A DNA stretch of 64,000 nt from positions 62,001 to 126,000 of the forward strand of contig NZ_JACHEM010000012.1 in the NCBI RefSeq assembly GCF_014207445.1, written 5' to 3'. The notes under the pieces are model-generated. The model searched no databases, had not been told where the DNA came from, and saw only the letters and a list, made by a program, of their open reading frames with translations. Origin of the DNA: Streptomyces candidus (GTDB taxonomy: Bacteria > Actinomycetota > Actinomycetes > Streptomycetales > Streptomycetaceae). Position 1 is the stretch's first letter, and each line of letters begins with the position of its first letter. A program made the position numbers and the translations under genes. Below, piece by piece: positions 51,923 through 60,802 of this stretch.

Positions 51923-52231
51923 GGGTATGCCCGTATTTGAGAGTAAAAGTAAAGAAGCTCTGCCGAGGGTTCCGCTCACCCGGGAACGGGAGTAGAAAGG
52001 ACTCAACGGCCCGCGAGACCCAGGCCATCCGAGATGGATCGCCTGCCAGGCATCACGGCCCCACGGACCGCGCATGGAAGTCGAGCACCCACGCGACGTC
52101 GACCCGTCGATTACGGGCCAGCCGCACCAGGTGACGGGCGAAGATCCCGACCTGATGGGCAAATATTCGAGGACGCTTGGTAACTCGACGGACATGCCAG
52201 CGGCGGTACCGATTCCGGTACCGCCGCACTT
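51923..52231 (+). ncRNA. Intergenic RNA candidate with terminator
   Basis: A 308-nt stretch with no convincing ORF ends in a perfect hairpin GCGGCGGTACCG/CGGTACCGCCGC (52200-52227) plus ACTTTT on the plus strand. From memory, a 6S-like RNA (scr3559) has been described next to SCO3559 in S. coelicolor, which this position would match. No base-level comparison was possible. It could instead be the HAD gene's 3' UTR. 52232-52390 shows nothing. Confidence 0.4.
52200..52231 (+). terminator. Rho-independent terminator
   Basis: 12-bp perfect stem, ATTC loop and trailing ACTTTT. Confidence 0.9.
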
Positions 52232-52390
52232 TTGTGCCCGTCGACGCCTGGAACCATCCGCGCCCTGCGCCACCTGGACCCGTCCGTGCCCCACCGGCAT
52301 CCGGCTCACCCGCGCACCCTCCTGCCGCAGCCGTCCAGCAAGCCCGGCCCGCACCCCCCGAGCAGGGCCCTCGAACCGCGCGGAAAGCCG

Positions 52391-53218
52391 TCAGGCCGCG
52401 CCGCGCTGCAACGCCTCGCACACCGCCATCGACTCGCGCGCCCCCAGCTCCACCGCGCGCCCGCAGTGCACGATCCACGCGGCCACGCCCTCCGGCGTGC
52501 CGGAGACGTAACCCTCCAGCGCCGCGAGGTACTCCGCCCGGCCCCGTTCGGCGTGGCCGACCTCGGCCGGGCAGACCGACTTGGGGTCCAGACCGCTGTT
52601 GATCAGCACGATGCGCTCGGCGGCCCGCGCGACGAGGCCGTTGTGCGAACCGAACGGCCGCAGCGCCAGCAGCTCCCCGTGCACGACGGCCGCGGTGACC
52701 AGGGCGGGCGCCGCCGCTCCTCCCGCGATGATCAGCTGCGACAGACCCTCCAGCCGCCCGGCCACCTCACTCGCACTCGGCAGCGGCAGCCCGACCAGCG
52801 GCTCGGACACGGCCTCGCCCGCCAGCCTCGGCCGTCCGACCAGTTCGTCGGCGATCCCCGCCCCACCGGCCGCCACCAGGTGCAGCCGCGCCAGCACCCG
52901 CAGCGGGGACTGACGCCAGATGGACAGCAGCTGACCGGCCTCGGCCGTCAGCCTCAGCGCCCCGCCGATCACCCGCGCCTCGTCGTCGCCGCTGAAGTCG
53001 GTCCGCCGGCGCACTTCCTCCAGCGCCCAGTCAGCGCCCGAGAGCGCCGCCGAGCCGCGTGCGCCGCGCAGCGCCGCCTCCCCGGTGATCGAGTTGCTGC
53101 GACGCCGCATGACACGGTGCCCGTAGACCCGGTCCACGGCCTTGCGTACGGAATCCACGGCCTCGGGCACGCCGGTCAGCGCGCCCAGCGCCGCCAGCGG
53201 ATCAGCGTTCGTACTCAT
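52391..53218 (-). CDS. Degenerate Fic-like protein
   Basis: A 275-aa helical protein. HGELLALRPFGSHNGLVARAAERIVL occupies the Fic loop position, but the consensus H-x-F-x-(D/E)-G-N-G-R-x-x-R is reduced: the catalytic His is Arg, the acidic residue is Ser, and Gly/Arg are changed (PFGSHNGLVAR). AMP-transfer is therefore unlikely. N-terminal DPLAALGALTGVPEAVDSVRKAVDRVYGHR. Family members are common in Streptomyces and often mislabelled oxidoreductase. Divergent from the ATPase gene at 53331. Confidence 0.75.
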   Translation of the reverse strand: MSTNADPLAALGALTGVPEAVDSVRKAVDRVYGHRVMRRRSNSITGEAALRGARGSAALSGADWALEEVRRRTDFSGDDEARVIGGALRLTAEAGQLLSIWRQSPLRVLARLHLVAAGGAGIADELVGRPRLAGEAVSEPLVGLPLPSASEVAGRLEGLSQLIIAGGAAAPALVTAAVVHGELLALRPFGSHNGLVARAAERIVLINSGLDPKSVCPAEVGHAERGRAEYLAALEGYVSGTPEGVAAWIVHCGRAVELGARESMAVCEALQRGAA

Positions 53219-53330
53219 AAGTAGCGAGCGTACGCACCGATAGGGCGCACCCCGCTCCGCCCCACCTTGGAGTGGTCTTCTTCACTGATCGCACCAACGC
53301 AACGCATTCATGCCATTACCCTTGGTGAAC

Positions 53331-54317
53331 ATGAAGATCGCTTTCGTCGGGAAGGGCGGCAGTGGCAAGACCACGCTGTCCTCGCTGTTCATCCGCCACC
53401 TCACCGCCAATGAAGCCCCGGTTGTCGCCGTCGACGCCGACATCAACCAGCACCTGGGCGCGGCCCTCGGCCTCGACGAGTCCGAGGCGGCGGCGATGCC
53501 CGCGATGGGCGCGCACCTGAACCTCATCAAGAACTACCTGCGGGGCACCAACCCCCGTATCGCGTCCGCCGAGACCATGATCAAGACGACGCCGCCCGGC
53601 GAGGGTTCCCGGCTGCTGCGCGTCCGCGAGGACAACCCGGTGTACGACGCGTGTGCCCGCCCGGTCCTCCTCGACGACGGCGAGATCCGGCTGATGGCGA
53701 CGGGCCCGTTCACCGAGTCCGACCTGGGCGTGGCCTGCTACCACTCCAAGGTCGGCGCGGTCGAGATGTGCCTGAACCACCTGGTCGACGGGCCCGACGA
53801 GTACGTCGTCGTCGACATGACGGCGGGCTCGGACTCCTTCGCGTCGGGCATGTTCACCCGCTTCGACATGACGTTCCTGGTCGCCGAACCTACCCGCAAG
53901 GGCGTCTCGGTCTACCGCCAGTACAAGGAGTACGCCCGGGACTACGGCATCACGCTCAAGGTCGTCGGCAACAAGGTGCAGGGCCAGGACGACCTGGACT
54001 TCCTGCGCGACGAGGTCGGCGACGACCTGCTGGTGACCATGGGTCACTCGGACTGGGTGCGCGGCATGGAGAAGGGCCGCCCCTCGCGATTCGAGCTGCT
54101 GGAGGCGGACAACCGCCTCGCTCTCCAGGTCCTGCAGAACGCCGCCGAGGACAGCTACGCGCACCGCGACTGGGAGCGGTACACCCGTCAGATGGTGCAC
54201 TTCCATCTGAAGAACGCGGAGAGCTGGGGCAATGCGAAGACCGGCGCCGACCTGGCTGCCCAGGTCGACCCGGCCTTCGTACTGGACGAGCGGCGGGCGG
54301 TTCCGCAGCCCTCGTGA
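53331..54317 (+). CDS. CooC/MinD-type P-loop ATPase
   Basis: A 328-aa SIMIBI NTPase. MKIAFVGKGGSGKTTLSSLFIRHL is a deviant Walker A (K-G-G-x-G-K-T), and VVAVDADINQHLGAALG follows; Walker B region YVVVDMTAGSDSFASGMFTRFD; specificity region VGNKVQ. This wording is that of CooC-like maturation ATPases and related actinobacterial proteins. The C-terminal ~70 residues are extra. ATG 53331 is chosen as the fold starts there; GTG 53325 is possible. The partner is unknown. Confidence 0.88.
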   Translation: MKIAFVGKGGSGKTTLSSLFIRHLTANEAPVVAVDADINQHLGAALGLDESEAAAMPAMGAHLNLIKNYLRGTNPRIASAETMIKTTPPGEGSRLLRVREDNPVYDACARPVLLDDGEIRLMATGPFTESDLGVACYHSKVGAVEMCLNHLVDGPDEYVVVDMTAGSDSFASGMFTRFDMTFLVAEPTRKGVSVYRQYKEYARDYGITLKVVGNKVQGQDDLDFLRDEVGDDLLVTMGHSDWVRGMEKGRPSRFELLEADNRLALQVLQNAAEDSYAHRDWERYTRQMVHFHLKNAESWGNAKTGADLAAQVDPAFVLDERRAVPQPS

Positions 54318-54330
54318 CCCGGCCGAGGGG

Positions 54331-55605
54331 TCAGTGACGCTCGGCGTGCTTCGCGGGCGCGACGGCGGCCGGGGGCTGGGCCAGGAAGGTGCCCCAGTCC
54401 GTCTTCGGCGCCTGGCCGACCTTCAGGGTGCGGAGCTTGGCCAGGACCTGCGGGTCCTGGGCGTCCAGCCAGTCCGCGAGCTGGCGGAAGGACACGCAGC
54501 GCACCTCCTGCTGGGTGCAGACGGTCTTGATGGTGTCCTCGATGGCGCGCATGTACGTGCCGCCGTTCCAGGACTCGAAGTGGTTGCCGATGATCAGCGG
54601 GGCGCGGTTGCCCCGGTACGAGCGCTCGAAGGCCTGCACCAGGCCGTCGCGCATCTGGTTGCCCCAGTACTCGTGCTTGCTCTCGTCACCCCGGGCCGCG
54701 CCGGACTGGTTCATGTAGAAGTTGTAGTCCATGGACAGGGTCTGGAAGGCGCGGCCCGGGATGGGGACCAGCTGCATCGACAGGTCCCACAGCTTGCCCT
54801 GCTTCTGGGGCCAGATCTGGTCGTTGACGCCGCTGGTGTCGTAGCGGAAGCCCATCTCGGAGGCCGCCCGCATGAAGTTCTTGCGGCCCTCCAGGCAGGG
54901 GGTGCGGGCGCCGATCAGTTCCGTTTCGTAGTCGAAGGGCAGCGGCTTCACGGACTTGAGCGCCGCGTTGGACTTCCAGTTCTTGACGAAGGCCTTGGCC
55001 TGGAGGATCTCGCTCTTCCACTCCTCCTTCGACCAGGTGCCGACGCCGCCGTCCTTGCCACAGAAGTGGCCGTTGAAGTGCGTGCCGATCTCGTTGCCCT
55101 CGAACCAGGCGCCGCGGATCTGCTCCACGGTGTCCTTGATTCCCCTGGCGTCGTTGAAGCCGATGTCGGAGCGGCCCACCGAATGCCGGGGCGGGTTGTA
55201 GAGCGTCTTCTTGTCCTCGGGCAGGAGATAGACCCCGCTGAGGAAGTACGTCATCTTCGCGCCGTACTTCTGGCCGACCTTGCGGAAGTGCGAGAAGAGC
55301 CGCTGGCTGTCCTCCCCGGCCCCGTCCCACGAGAACACCACGAACTGCGGCGGCTTCTCACCGGGTGTCAGTTTCCGCGGTACGGGCTGGAACGGCTGGG
55401 GCCCGGTGTACGCGGTGGAGCCGTCGCCGATGAGACGGACAGGGCTCTTGGGGGCGGCGGCCGGACCGTTTTCCTTGGCGCCGTGGGCACCGCTTCGGCC
55501 CACGTCGGCGCCCCGGTCCGCGGAGCCCGCGCAGCCCGCGAGAAAGGCCAGGGACATTACTGCGGCTGTGACGCCGAAAGTGACTCTCTTCGTGGCGGCC
55601 ATCAT
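54331..55605 (-). CDS. Polysaccharide deacetylase-like lipoprotein
   Basis: A 424-aa secreted protein. The signal peptide from ATG 55605 (AATKRVTFGVTAAVMSLAFLAGC) ends in lipobox LAGC. NodB-like fold: PPQFVVFSWDGAGEDSQRLFSHF (the T-F-D-D metal motif is FSWDGAG here), GNEIGTHFNGHFCGK in place of H-S-x-x-H, and LIGARTPCLEGRKN. The metal motifs are variants, so deacetylase activity on peptidoglycan or other glycans is probable but not certain. Convergent with the ATPase gene, 13 nt between stops. Confidence 0.85.
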   Translation of the reverse strand: MMAATKRVTFGVTAAVMSLAFLAGCAGSADRGADVGRSGAHGAKENGPAAAPKSPVRLIGDGSTAYTGPQPFQPVPRKLTPGEKPPQFVVFSWDGAGEDSQRLFSHFRKVGQKYGAKMTYFLSGVYLLPEDKKTLYNPPRHSVGRSDIGFNDARGIKDTVEQIRGAWFEGNEIGTHFNGHFCGKDGGVGTWSKEEWKSEILQAKAFVKNWKSNAALKSVKPLPFDYETELIGARTPCLEGRKNFMRAASEMGFRYDTSGVNDQIWPQKQGKLWDLSMQLVPIPGRAFQTLSMDYNFYMNQSGAARGDESKHEYWGNQMRDGLVQAFERSYRGNRAPLIIGNHFESWNGGTYMRAIEDTIKTVCTQQEVRCVSFRQLADWLDAQDPQVLAKLRTLKVGQAPKTDWGTFLAQPPAAVAPAKHAERH

Positions 55606-55895
55606 CCGCCCACCTCTTTCTGGATCGGCTTTTCCAACGGCCGCAGCCCGAACAGGCCGAAACGGCGCGGCAAACCTCGCATGCACCCACACGCCTATTG
55701 ATGCGACAAGCCGTAGAAAAGCTTTATTCACCGGTTCGGGTGAACACACGACCCATTTGCCCCCATAGGCCCTGCCGACTCTTTACTCCGAATTACGATT
55801 CATTTACCGAGAGTTTTAAGTCCCCCGCTGCATGCCGTGACCCACGGCCGCGACACCTGAGTCCCGCGACCCGCGCTGCCCCGGAGGAGACAAAG

Positions 55896-58394
55896 ATGTC
55901 TGCTTGCGTACCCACTCGCCCCGACCACACCTCTCGCACCACCCGGGCCTCCCGGTTCCAGCGACCGCACAGCCCGCCGTCCGACGCCTCCGGCGCACCC
56001 GGCGAGGGCGGATCCCGCAGAGGCCGCTTCAAAATCGCCGGCTCCGACGTGTCCGCCTCGATCACCGTGTTCCTGATCGCGGTGCCCATGTCGCTGGGGC
56101 TGGCCGTCGCCATCGGCGCGCCGCTCCAGGCGGGATTGATCGGCGCCGCCGTCGGCGGCATCGTCGCCGGCCTCCTCGGCGGCTCCCCCCTCCAGGTCAG
56201 CGGCCCCTCCGCCGGGCTGACCGTCGTGACCGCCGAGCTGATCCAGCGGTACGGATGGCGCACCACCTGCGGGATCGTGATCTGCGCCGGTCTGGTGCAG
56301 GTCCTCCTCGGGTCCCTCAAGGCCGCCCGCAACGCGCTCGCCGTCAGCCCCGCCATCGTGCACGGCACCCTCGCCGGCATCGGCGTCGCCATCGCACTGG
56401 CCCAGCTGCACATCGTCCTGGGCGGCTCACCGCAGAGTTCGGCCACCGCCAACGCCCTGGCGCTGCCCGAGCAGCTGGCGAACGTCCGGCCCGCCGCGCC
56501 GCTGATCGGCGCGCTCACCATCGCCGTGCTCGCCCTGTGGCCCCGCCTTCCCGGCCGTACGGGACGAATCCTCCGCAAGACCCCCGCCGCGCTCGCGTCG
56601 GTCGCGCTCGCCACGGCGGTCGCCGCCCTCGCGGCCCCCCGCATCGCCCGGGTCGACCTGCCGTCCTGGCGCAGTCACGCGCTGCCGGAAATGCCCGAGG
56701 GGCCGGTACTCGCCCTGGTGGCGGCGGTGCTGACCGTGACCCTGGTGGCGAGCCTGGAGTCGCTGCTGTCCGCGGTGGCCGTGGACAAGCTGGCCGCCGA
56801 CCGGGCGACCACCGCCGGGACGGCGCCGGTACCGCGCTCCGACCTGGACCGCGAACTGCGCGCGCAGGGCGCCTCCAACATGCTGACCGGGCTGCTCGGC
56901 GGGCTGCCGATCTCCGGCGGCGCCGTGCGCAGTTCCGCCAACGTCCGGGCGGGTGCGGTCAGCCGGGCCTCCACCGTGCTGCACGGGGTGTGGGTGCTGC
57001 TCGCCGCCGCGCTGCTGGTCGGCGTGCTGGAGTGGATTCCGCTCGCCGCGCTGGCCGCCCTCGTGATGGTGGTGGGCATCCAGATGGTGAGCTTCGCGCA
57101 CATCCGTAACGTGCACCGGCACCGGGAGTTCCTGGTGTACGCCACCACGGTCGCCGGTGTCGTGCTGTTCGGCGTACTGGAGGGCGTGGCCGTGGGCGTC
57201 GCGGTCGCCGTCGCCGTGGCCATGCACCGGCTGGCCAGAACTCGTATCGTCGCCGAGGTCACGTCCGACGGGATCCATCACGTACGGGCCCGGGGGCAGT
57301 TGACCTTCCTGGCCGTGCCCCGGCTGAGCCGGGCCCTGAGCCAGGTGCCGCGCGGGGCGCACGCGGTGGTGGAGCTGGACGGTTCCTTCATGGATCACGC
57401 GGCGTACGAGACCCTGCAGACCTGGCAGGACTGTCATGTGGCGCAGGGCGGGAAGGTCGAGGTCACGGGCCGTACCGGCATCCGGGTCTCCGGTTCCGCT
57501 TCGCATCCGGCGCACAACTGCTGCCGGCCGTGGACGCCCTGGCGCAACCACCACTGCTCCGAACACGCCCCTCCCGCCGAGGCGTCCACGCCGTCCCGCC
57601 CCGCGCGCACGCGTCACCTGGCCAGCGGGCTCAGCGCGTTCCAGCGCAACACCGCGCCGCTGGTCCGCGACGAACTGGCCCGACTGGCCCGCGAGGGACA
57701 GCAGCCGACGCAGCTCTTCCTGACCTGCGCGGACTCCCGGCTGGTCACGAGCATGATCACGTCGAGCGGGCCGGGCGACCTGTTCACCGTGCGCAACGTG
57801 GGCAATCTGGTGCCGCCGACCGGCTCCGAGGCCGGGGACGACTCGGTTGCCGCTGCCATCGAGTACGCCGTGGACGTGCTGGGGGTCGAATCGATCACGA
57901 TCTGCGGACACTCCGGTTGCGGGGCCATGCAGGCCCTGCTGAACGGGCCCGCCGAGGGCGGGGCGAACACCCCGCTGCGACGCTGGCTGCGGCACGGGAC
58001 GCCGAGCCTCAAGCGGATGACGAGCCGGTCCCACTCGTGGGCGCGGATCTCCGGGCGGCTGCCCACCGATGTGGTCGAGCAACTGTGTCTGACCAATGTG
58101 GTCCAGCAGTTGGAGCACCTGCGCCAGCACGAGTCGGTCAAGCGGCGGCTCGCCGAAGGCACGCTGGAGCTGCACGGAATGTACTTCCACGTGGGCGAGG
58201 CACAGGCGTATCTGCTGGTCGACGGGGCCCGCGTCGGGGAGACCATCGAGGTCTTCGAGCGGGTGCCACCGTCGGTGGACGCCGGACAGCCCGTACCGCC
58301 ACTGCCGTCGCACACCGAGCTGCCGTCCCACGCGAAGCCGGTGACCCGGCCGAAGCCCTCGTCGCACTCCGAACTGGAGGACCTCAACGCCTGA
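55896..58394 (+). CDS. SulP transporter fused to beta-carbonic anhydrase
   Basis: An 832-aa fusion. Residues ~45-450 are a SulP/SLC26 membrane transporter (QVSGPSAGLTVVTAELIQRYG, NMLTGLLGGLPISGGAVRSSANVRAGA). A STAS-like segment follows (HAVVELDGSFMDHAAYE). The C-terminal ~220 residues are a beta-carbonic anhydrase with zinc ligands in TCADSRL (C..D-R) and GHSGCGAM (H, C). Such fusions are thought to couple bicarbonate transport with CO2/bicarbonate interconversion. RBS GGAGGAGA precedes ATG 55896. The linker has a Cys/His-rich patch (HPAHNCCRPW). Confidence 0.93.
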   Translation: MSACVPTRPDHTSRTTRASRFQRPHSPPSDASGAPGEGGSRRGRFKIAGSDVSASITVFLIAVPMSLGLAVAIGAPLQAGLIGAAVGGIVAGLLGGSPLQVSGPSAGLTVVTAELIQRYGWRTTCGIVICAGLVQVLLGSLKAARNALAVSPAIVHGTLAGIGVAIALAQLHIVLGGSPQSSATANALALPEQLANVRPAAPLIGALTIAVLALWPRLPGRTGRILRKTPAALASVALATAVAALAAPRIARVDLPSWRSHALPEMPEGPVLALVAAVLTVTLVASLESLLSAVAVDKLAADRATTAGTAPVPRSDLDRELRAQGASNMLTGLLGGLPISGGAVRSSANVRAGAVSRASTVLHGVWVLLAAALLVGVLEWIPLAALAALVMVVGIQMVSFAHIRNVHRHREFLVYATTVAGVVLFGVLEGVAVGVAVAVAVAMHRLARTRIVAEVTSDGIHHVRARGQLTFLAVPRLSRALSQVPRGAHAVVELDGSFMDHAAYETLQTWQDCHVAQGGKVEVTGRTGIRVSGSASHPAHNCCRPWTPWRNHHCSEHAPPAEASTPSRPARTRHLASGLSAFQRNTAPLVRDELARLAREGQQPTQLFLTCADSRLVTSMITSSGPGDLFTVRNVGNLVPPTGSEAGDDSVAAAIEYAVDVLGVESITICGHSGCGAMQALLNGPAEGGANTPLRRWLRHGTPSLKRMTSRSHSWARISGRLPTDVVEQLCLTNVVQQLEHLRQHESVKRRLAEGTLELHGMYFHVGEAQAYLLVDGARVGETIEVFERVPPSVDAGQPVPPLPSHTELPSHAKPVTRPKPSSHSELEDLNA

Positions 58395-58420
58395 ACCTTC
58401 GCAGGCGTGCGTCCGTGCAA

Positions 58421-58462
58421 CCGTATGGCCCCCCGCGCAGGGACGCGCGGGGGGCCGTACGG
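58421..58462. terminator. Hairpin terminator after the SulP-CA gene
   Basis: CCGTATGGCCCCCCGCGC pairs with GCGCGGGGGGCCGTACGG (two mismatches) around AGGGAC. Confidence 0.85.
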
Positions 58463-58633
58463 GTGTCGGGCACGGAGTCCGGGGGAGACGGCGGGCAGTA
58501 CGTCGTAGCAGTGCGCAGCAGCTCAGAGCCGCAATAGGTCTAAACCAATTGTCCGATGGCTCTTGTCACCCGGCCCCGGGACTGATGAGCTGGACACCGG
58601 GACACATCGGACGCCCTGGGAATGGGAGATGTC

Positions 58634-60592
58634 GTGAGCAATGAAAGCCTGGCCAACCTTTTGAAGGAAGAGCGTCGATTCGCTCCTCCCACAGAGCTGG
58701 CCGCGAACGCCAACGTCACCGCGGAGGCGTACGAACAGGCCAAGGCCGACCGTCTCGGCTTCTGGGCCGAGCAGGCGCGCCGGCTCACCTGGGCCACCGA
58801 GCCCACCGAGACGCTCGACTGGTCGAACCCGCCCTTCGCGAAGTGGTTCGCGGACGGCGAACTCAACGTCGCCTACAACTGCGTGGACCGGCACGTCGAG
58901 GCCGGCAACGGCGACCGCGTCGCCATCCACTTCGAGGGCGAGCCGGGCGACAGTCGCGCCCTCACGTATGCGGAGCTCAAGGACGAGGTGTCGCGCGCCG
59001 CGAACGCCCTGACCGAGCTGGGCGTACGCAAGGGCGACCGCGTCGCCGTCTACCTGCCGATGATCCCCGAGGCCGCGGTCGCGATGCTGGCCTGCGCCCG
59101 GATCGGCGCCGCGCACTCGGTCGTCTTCGGCGGTTTCTCCGCCGACGCCGTCGCCTCCCGCATCCAGGACGCCGACGCGAAGCTCGTCATCACCGCCGAC
59201 GGCGGCTACCGGCGCGGCAAGCCGACCGCACTGAAGCCCGCGATCGACGAGGCCGTCGCGAAGTGCCCGCAGGTGGAGCACGTCCTCGTCGTACAGCGCA
59301 CGCAGCAGGAGACGGCGTGGGACGCGCCCCGCGACGTGTGGTGGCACGAGATCGTGGAGCGTCAGTCCGCCGAGCACACGCCGGAGGCCTTCGACGCCGA
59401 GCACCCGCTGTTCATCCTCTACACCTCCGGCACAACGGGTAAGCCCAAGGGCATCCTGCACACCTCTGGCGGCTACCTCACCCAGACGGCATACACCCAC
59501 CACGCGGTCTTCGACCTCAAGCCGGAGACCGACGTCTACTGGTGCACCGCCGACATCGGCTGGGTGACCGGCCACTCGTACATCGTGTACGGCCCGCTCG
59601 CGAACGGCGCCACGCAGGTCATGTACGAGGGCACGCCCGACACCCCGCACCAGGGGCGCTTCTGGGAGATCGTCCAGAAGTACGGCGTGACGATCCTCTA
59701 CACCGCGCCGACCGCGATCCGCACGTTCATGAAGTGGGGCGACGACATCCCCGCGAAGCTCGACCTGTCGTCGCTGCGGGTCCTGGGATCGGTCGGCGAG
59801 CCGATCAACCCCGAGGCGTGGATGTGGTACCGCAAGCACATCGGCGCCGACAAGTGCCCCATCGTGGACACCTGGTGGCAGACCGAGACCGGGGCGATGA
59901 TGATCGCGCCGCTGCCGGGCGTGACGGAGACCAAGCCGGGTTCGGCGCAGCGCGCACTGCCCGGAATCTCCGCGACCGTGGTCGACGACGAGGCCCGCGA
60001 GGTACCCGACGGCGGTGGCGGCTACCTGGTGCTGACGGAGCCGTGGCCGTCCATGCTCCGTACGATCTGGGGCGACGACCAGCGGTTCCTCGACACGTAC
60101 TGGGCCCGGTTCCAGGACAAGTACTTCGCCGGTGACGGCGCGAAGAAGGACGACGACGGCGACATCTGGCTGCTGGGCCGGGTCGACGACGTGATGCTGG
60201 TCTCCGGTCACAACATCTCCACCACCGAGGTCGAATCCGCGCTCGTCTCGCACCCGTCGGTCGCCGAGGCGGCCGTCGTGGGCGCCGCCGACGAGACGAC
60301 CGGTCAGGCGATCGTCGCCTTCGTGATCCTGCGCGGCACCGCGTCCGAGACCGAGACGCTCGTCGCCGAACTCCGCAGCCACGTAGGCACCGCCCTCGGC
60401 CCGATCGCCAAGCCGAAGCGCATCCTGCCGGTCGCGGAACTACCCAAGACCCGCTCCGGAAAGATCATGCGGCGGCTGCTGCGCGACATCGCCGAGGACC
60501 GTGAGCTGGGCGACGTCTCGACGCTCACCGACGCCTCGGTGATGGGCCTCATTCAGGCGAAGCTGCCGAGCTCGGCACAGAACGAGGACTGA
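58634..60592 (+). CDS. acs: Acetyl-CoA synthetase
   Basis: A 652-aa AMP-forming acetate:CoA ligase. LFILYTSGTTGKPKGILH (P-loop), DVYWCTADIGWVTGHSYIVYGPL, VDTWWQTETG, DIWLLGRVDDVMLVSGHNIST and the acetylatable Lys in PKTRSGKIMRR. GTG 58634 is preceded by GGGAGA; ATG 58622 lacks an RBS. The start SNESLANLLKEERRFAPP matches other Streptomyces Acs. Activates acetate to acetyl-CoA, and Lys acetylation probably controls it. Confidence 0.97.
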   Translation: MSNESLANLLKEERRFAPPTELAANANVTAEAYEQAKADRLGFWAEQARRLTWATEPTETLDWSNPPFAKWFADGELNVAYNCVDRHVEAGNGDRVAIHFEGEPGDSRALTYAELKDEVSRAANALTELGVRKGDRVAVYLPMIPEAAVAMLACARIGAAHSVVFGGFSADAVASRIQDADAKLVITADGGYRRGKPTALKPAIDEAVAKCPQVEHVLVVQRTQQETAWDAPRDVWWHEIVERQSAEHTPEAFDAEHPLFILYTSGTTGKPKGILHTSGGYLTQTAYTHHAVFDLKPETDVYWCTADIGWVTGHSYIVYGPLANGATQVMYEGTPDTPHQGRFWEIVQKYGVTILYTAPTAIRTFMKWGDDIPAKLDLSSLRVLGSVGEPINPEAWMWYRKHIGADKCPIVDTWWQTETGAMMIAPLPGVTETKPGSAQRALPGISATVVDDEAREVPDGGGGYLVLTEPWPSMLRTIWGDDQRFLDTYWARFQDKYFAGDGAKKDDDGDIWLLGRVDDVMLVSGHNISTTEVESALVSHPSVAEAAVVGAADETTGQAIVAFVILRGTASETETLVAELRSHVGTALGPIAKPKRILPVAELPKTRSGKIMRRLLRDIAEDRELGDVSTLTDASVMGLIQAKLPSSAQNED

Positions 60593-60611
60593 AACGCGTC
60601 ATCGCGGGCAA

Positions 60612-60652
60612 GGGCATCCGGACGGCGGCTCCGCCGTGCCGGGTGCCCTTTT
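60612..60652 (+). terminator. Terminator of acs
   Basis: GGGCATCCGG...GGCGG/CCGCC...CCGGGTGCCC followed by TTTT. Confidence 0.88.
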
Positions 60653-60802
60653 CGCTCGTATGGTGAAGATCGCCGGATACGTCCTTGCGCACCCCGGGTA
60701 GAGTTGATCGTCGCGTCAGGAGCGCGTCAAAACTCAACAGGTGCGCCGGGAAGTCTGGTCGGCAATGTGCTTCGTGCTGCCCACCGACCGGAGGTTTTTC
60801 CC

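Noticed and set aside
52053..52478. 141-codon minus-strand ORF
   Set aside because: Overlaps the Fic-like gene and a strong terminator; the Arg-rich first half is shadow-like. The short C-terminal part looks more protein-like but is not enough to call.
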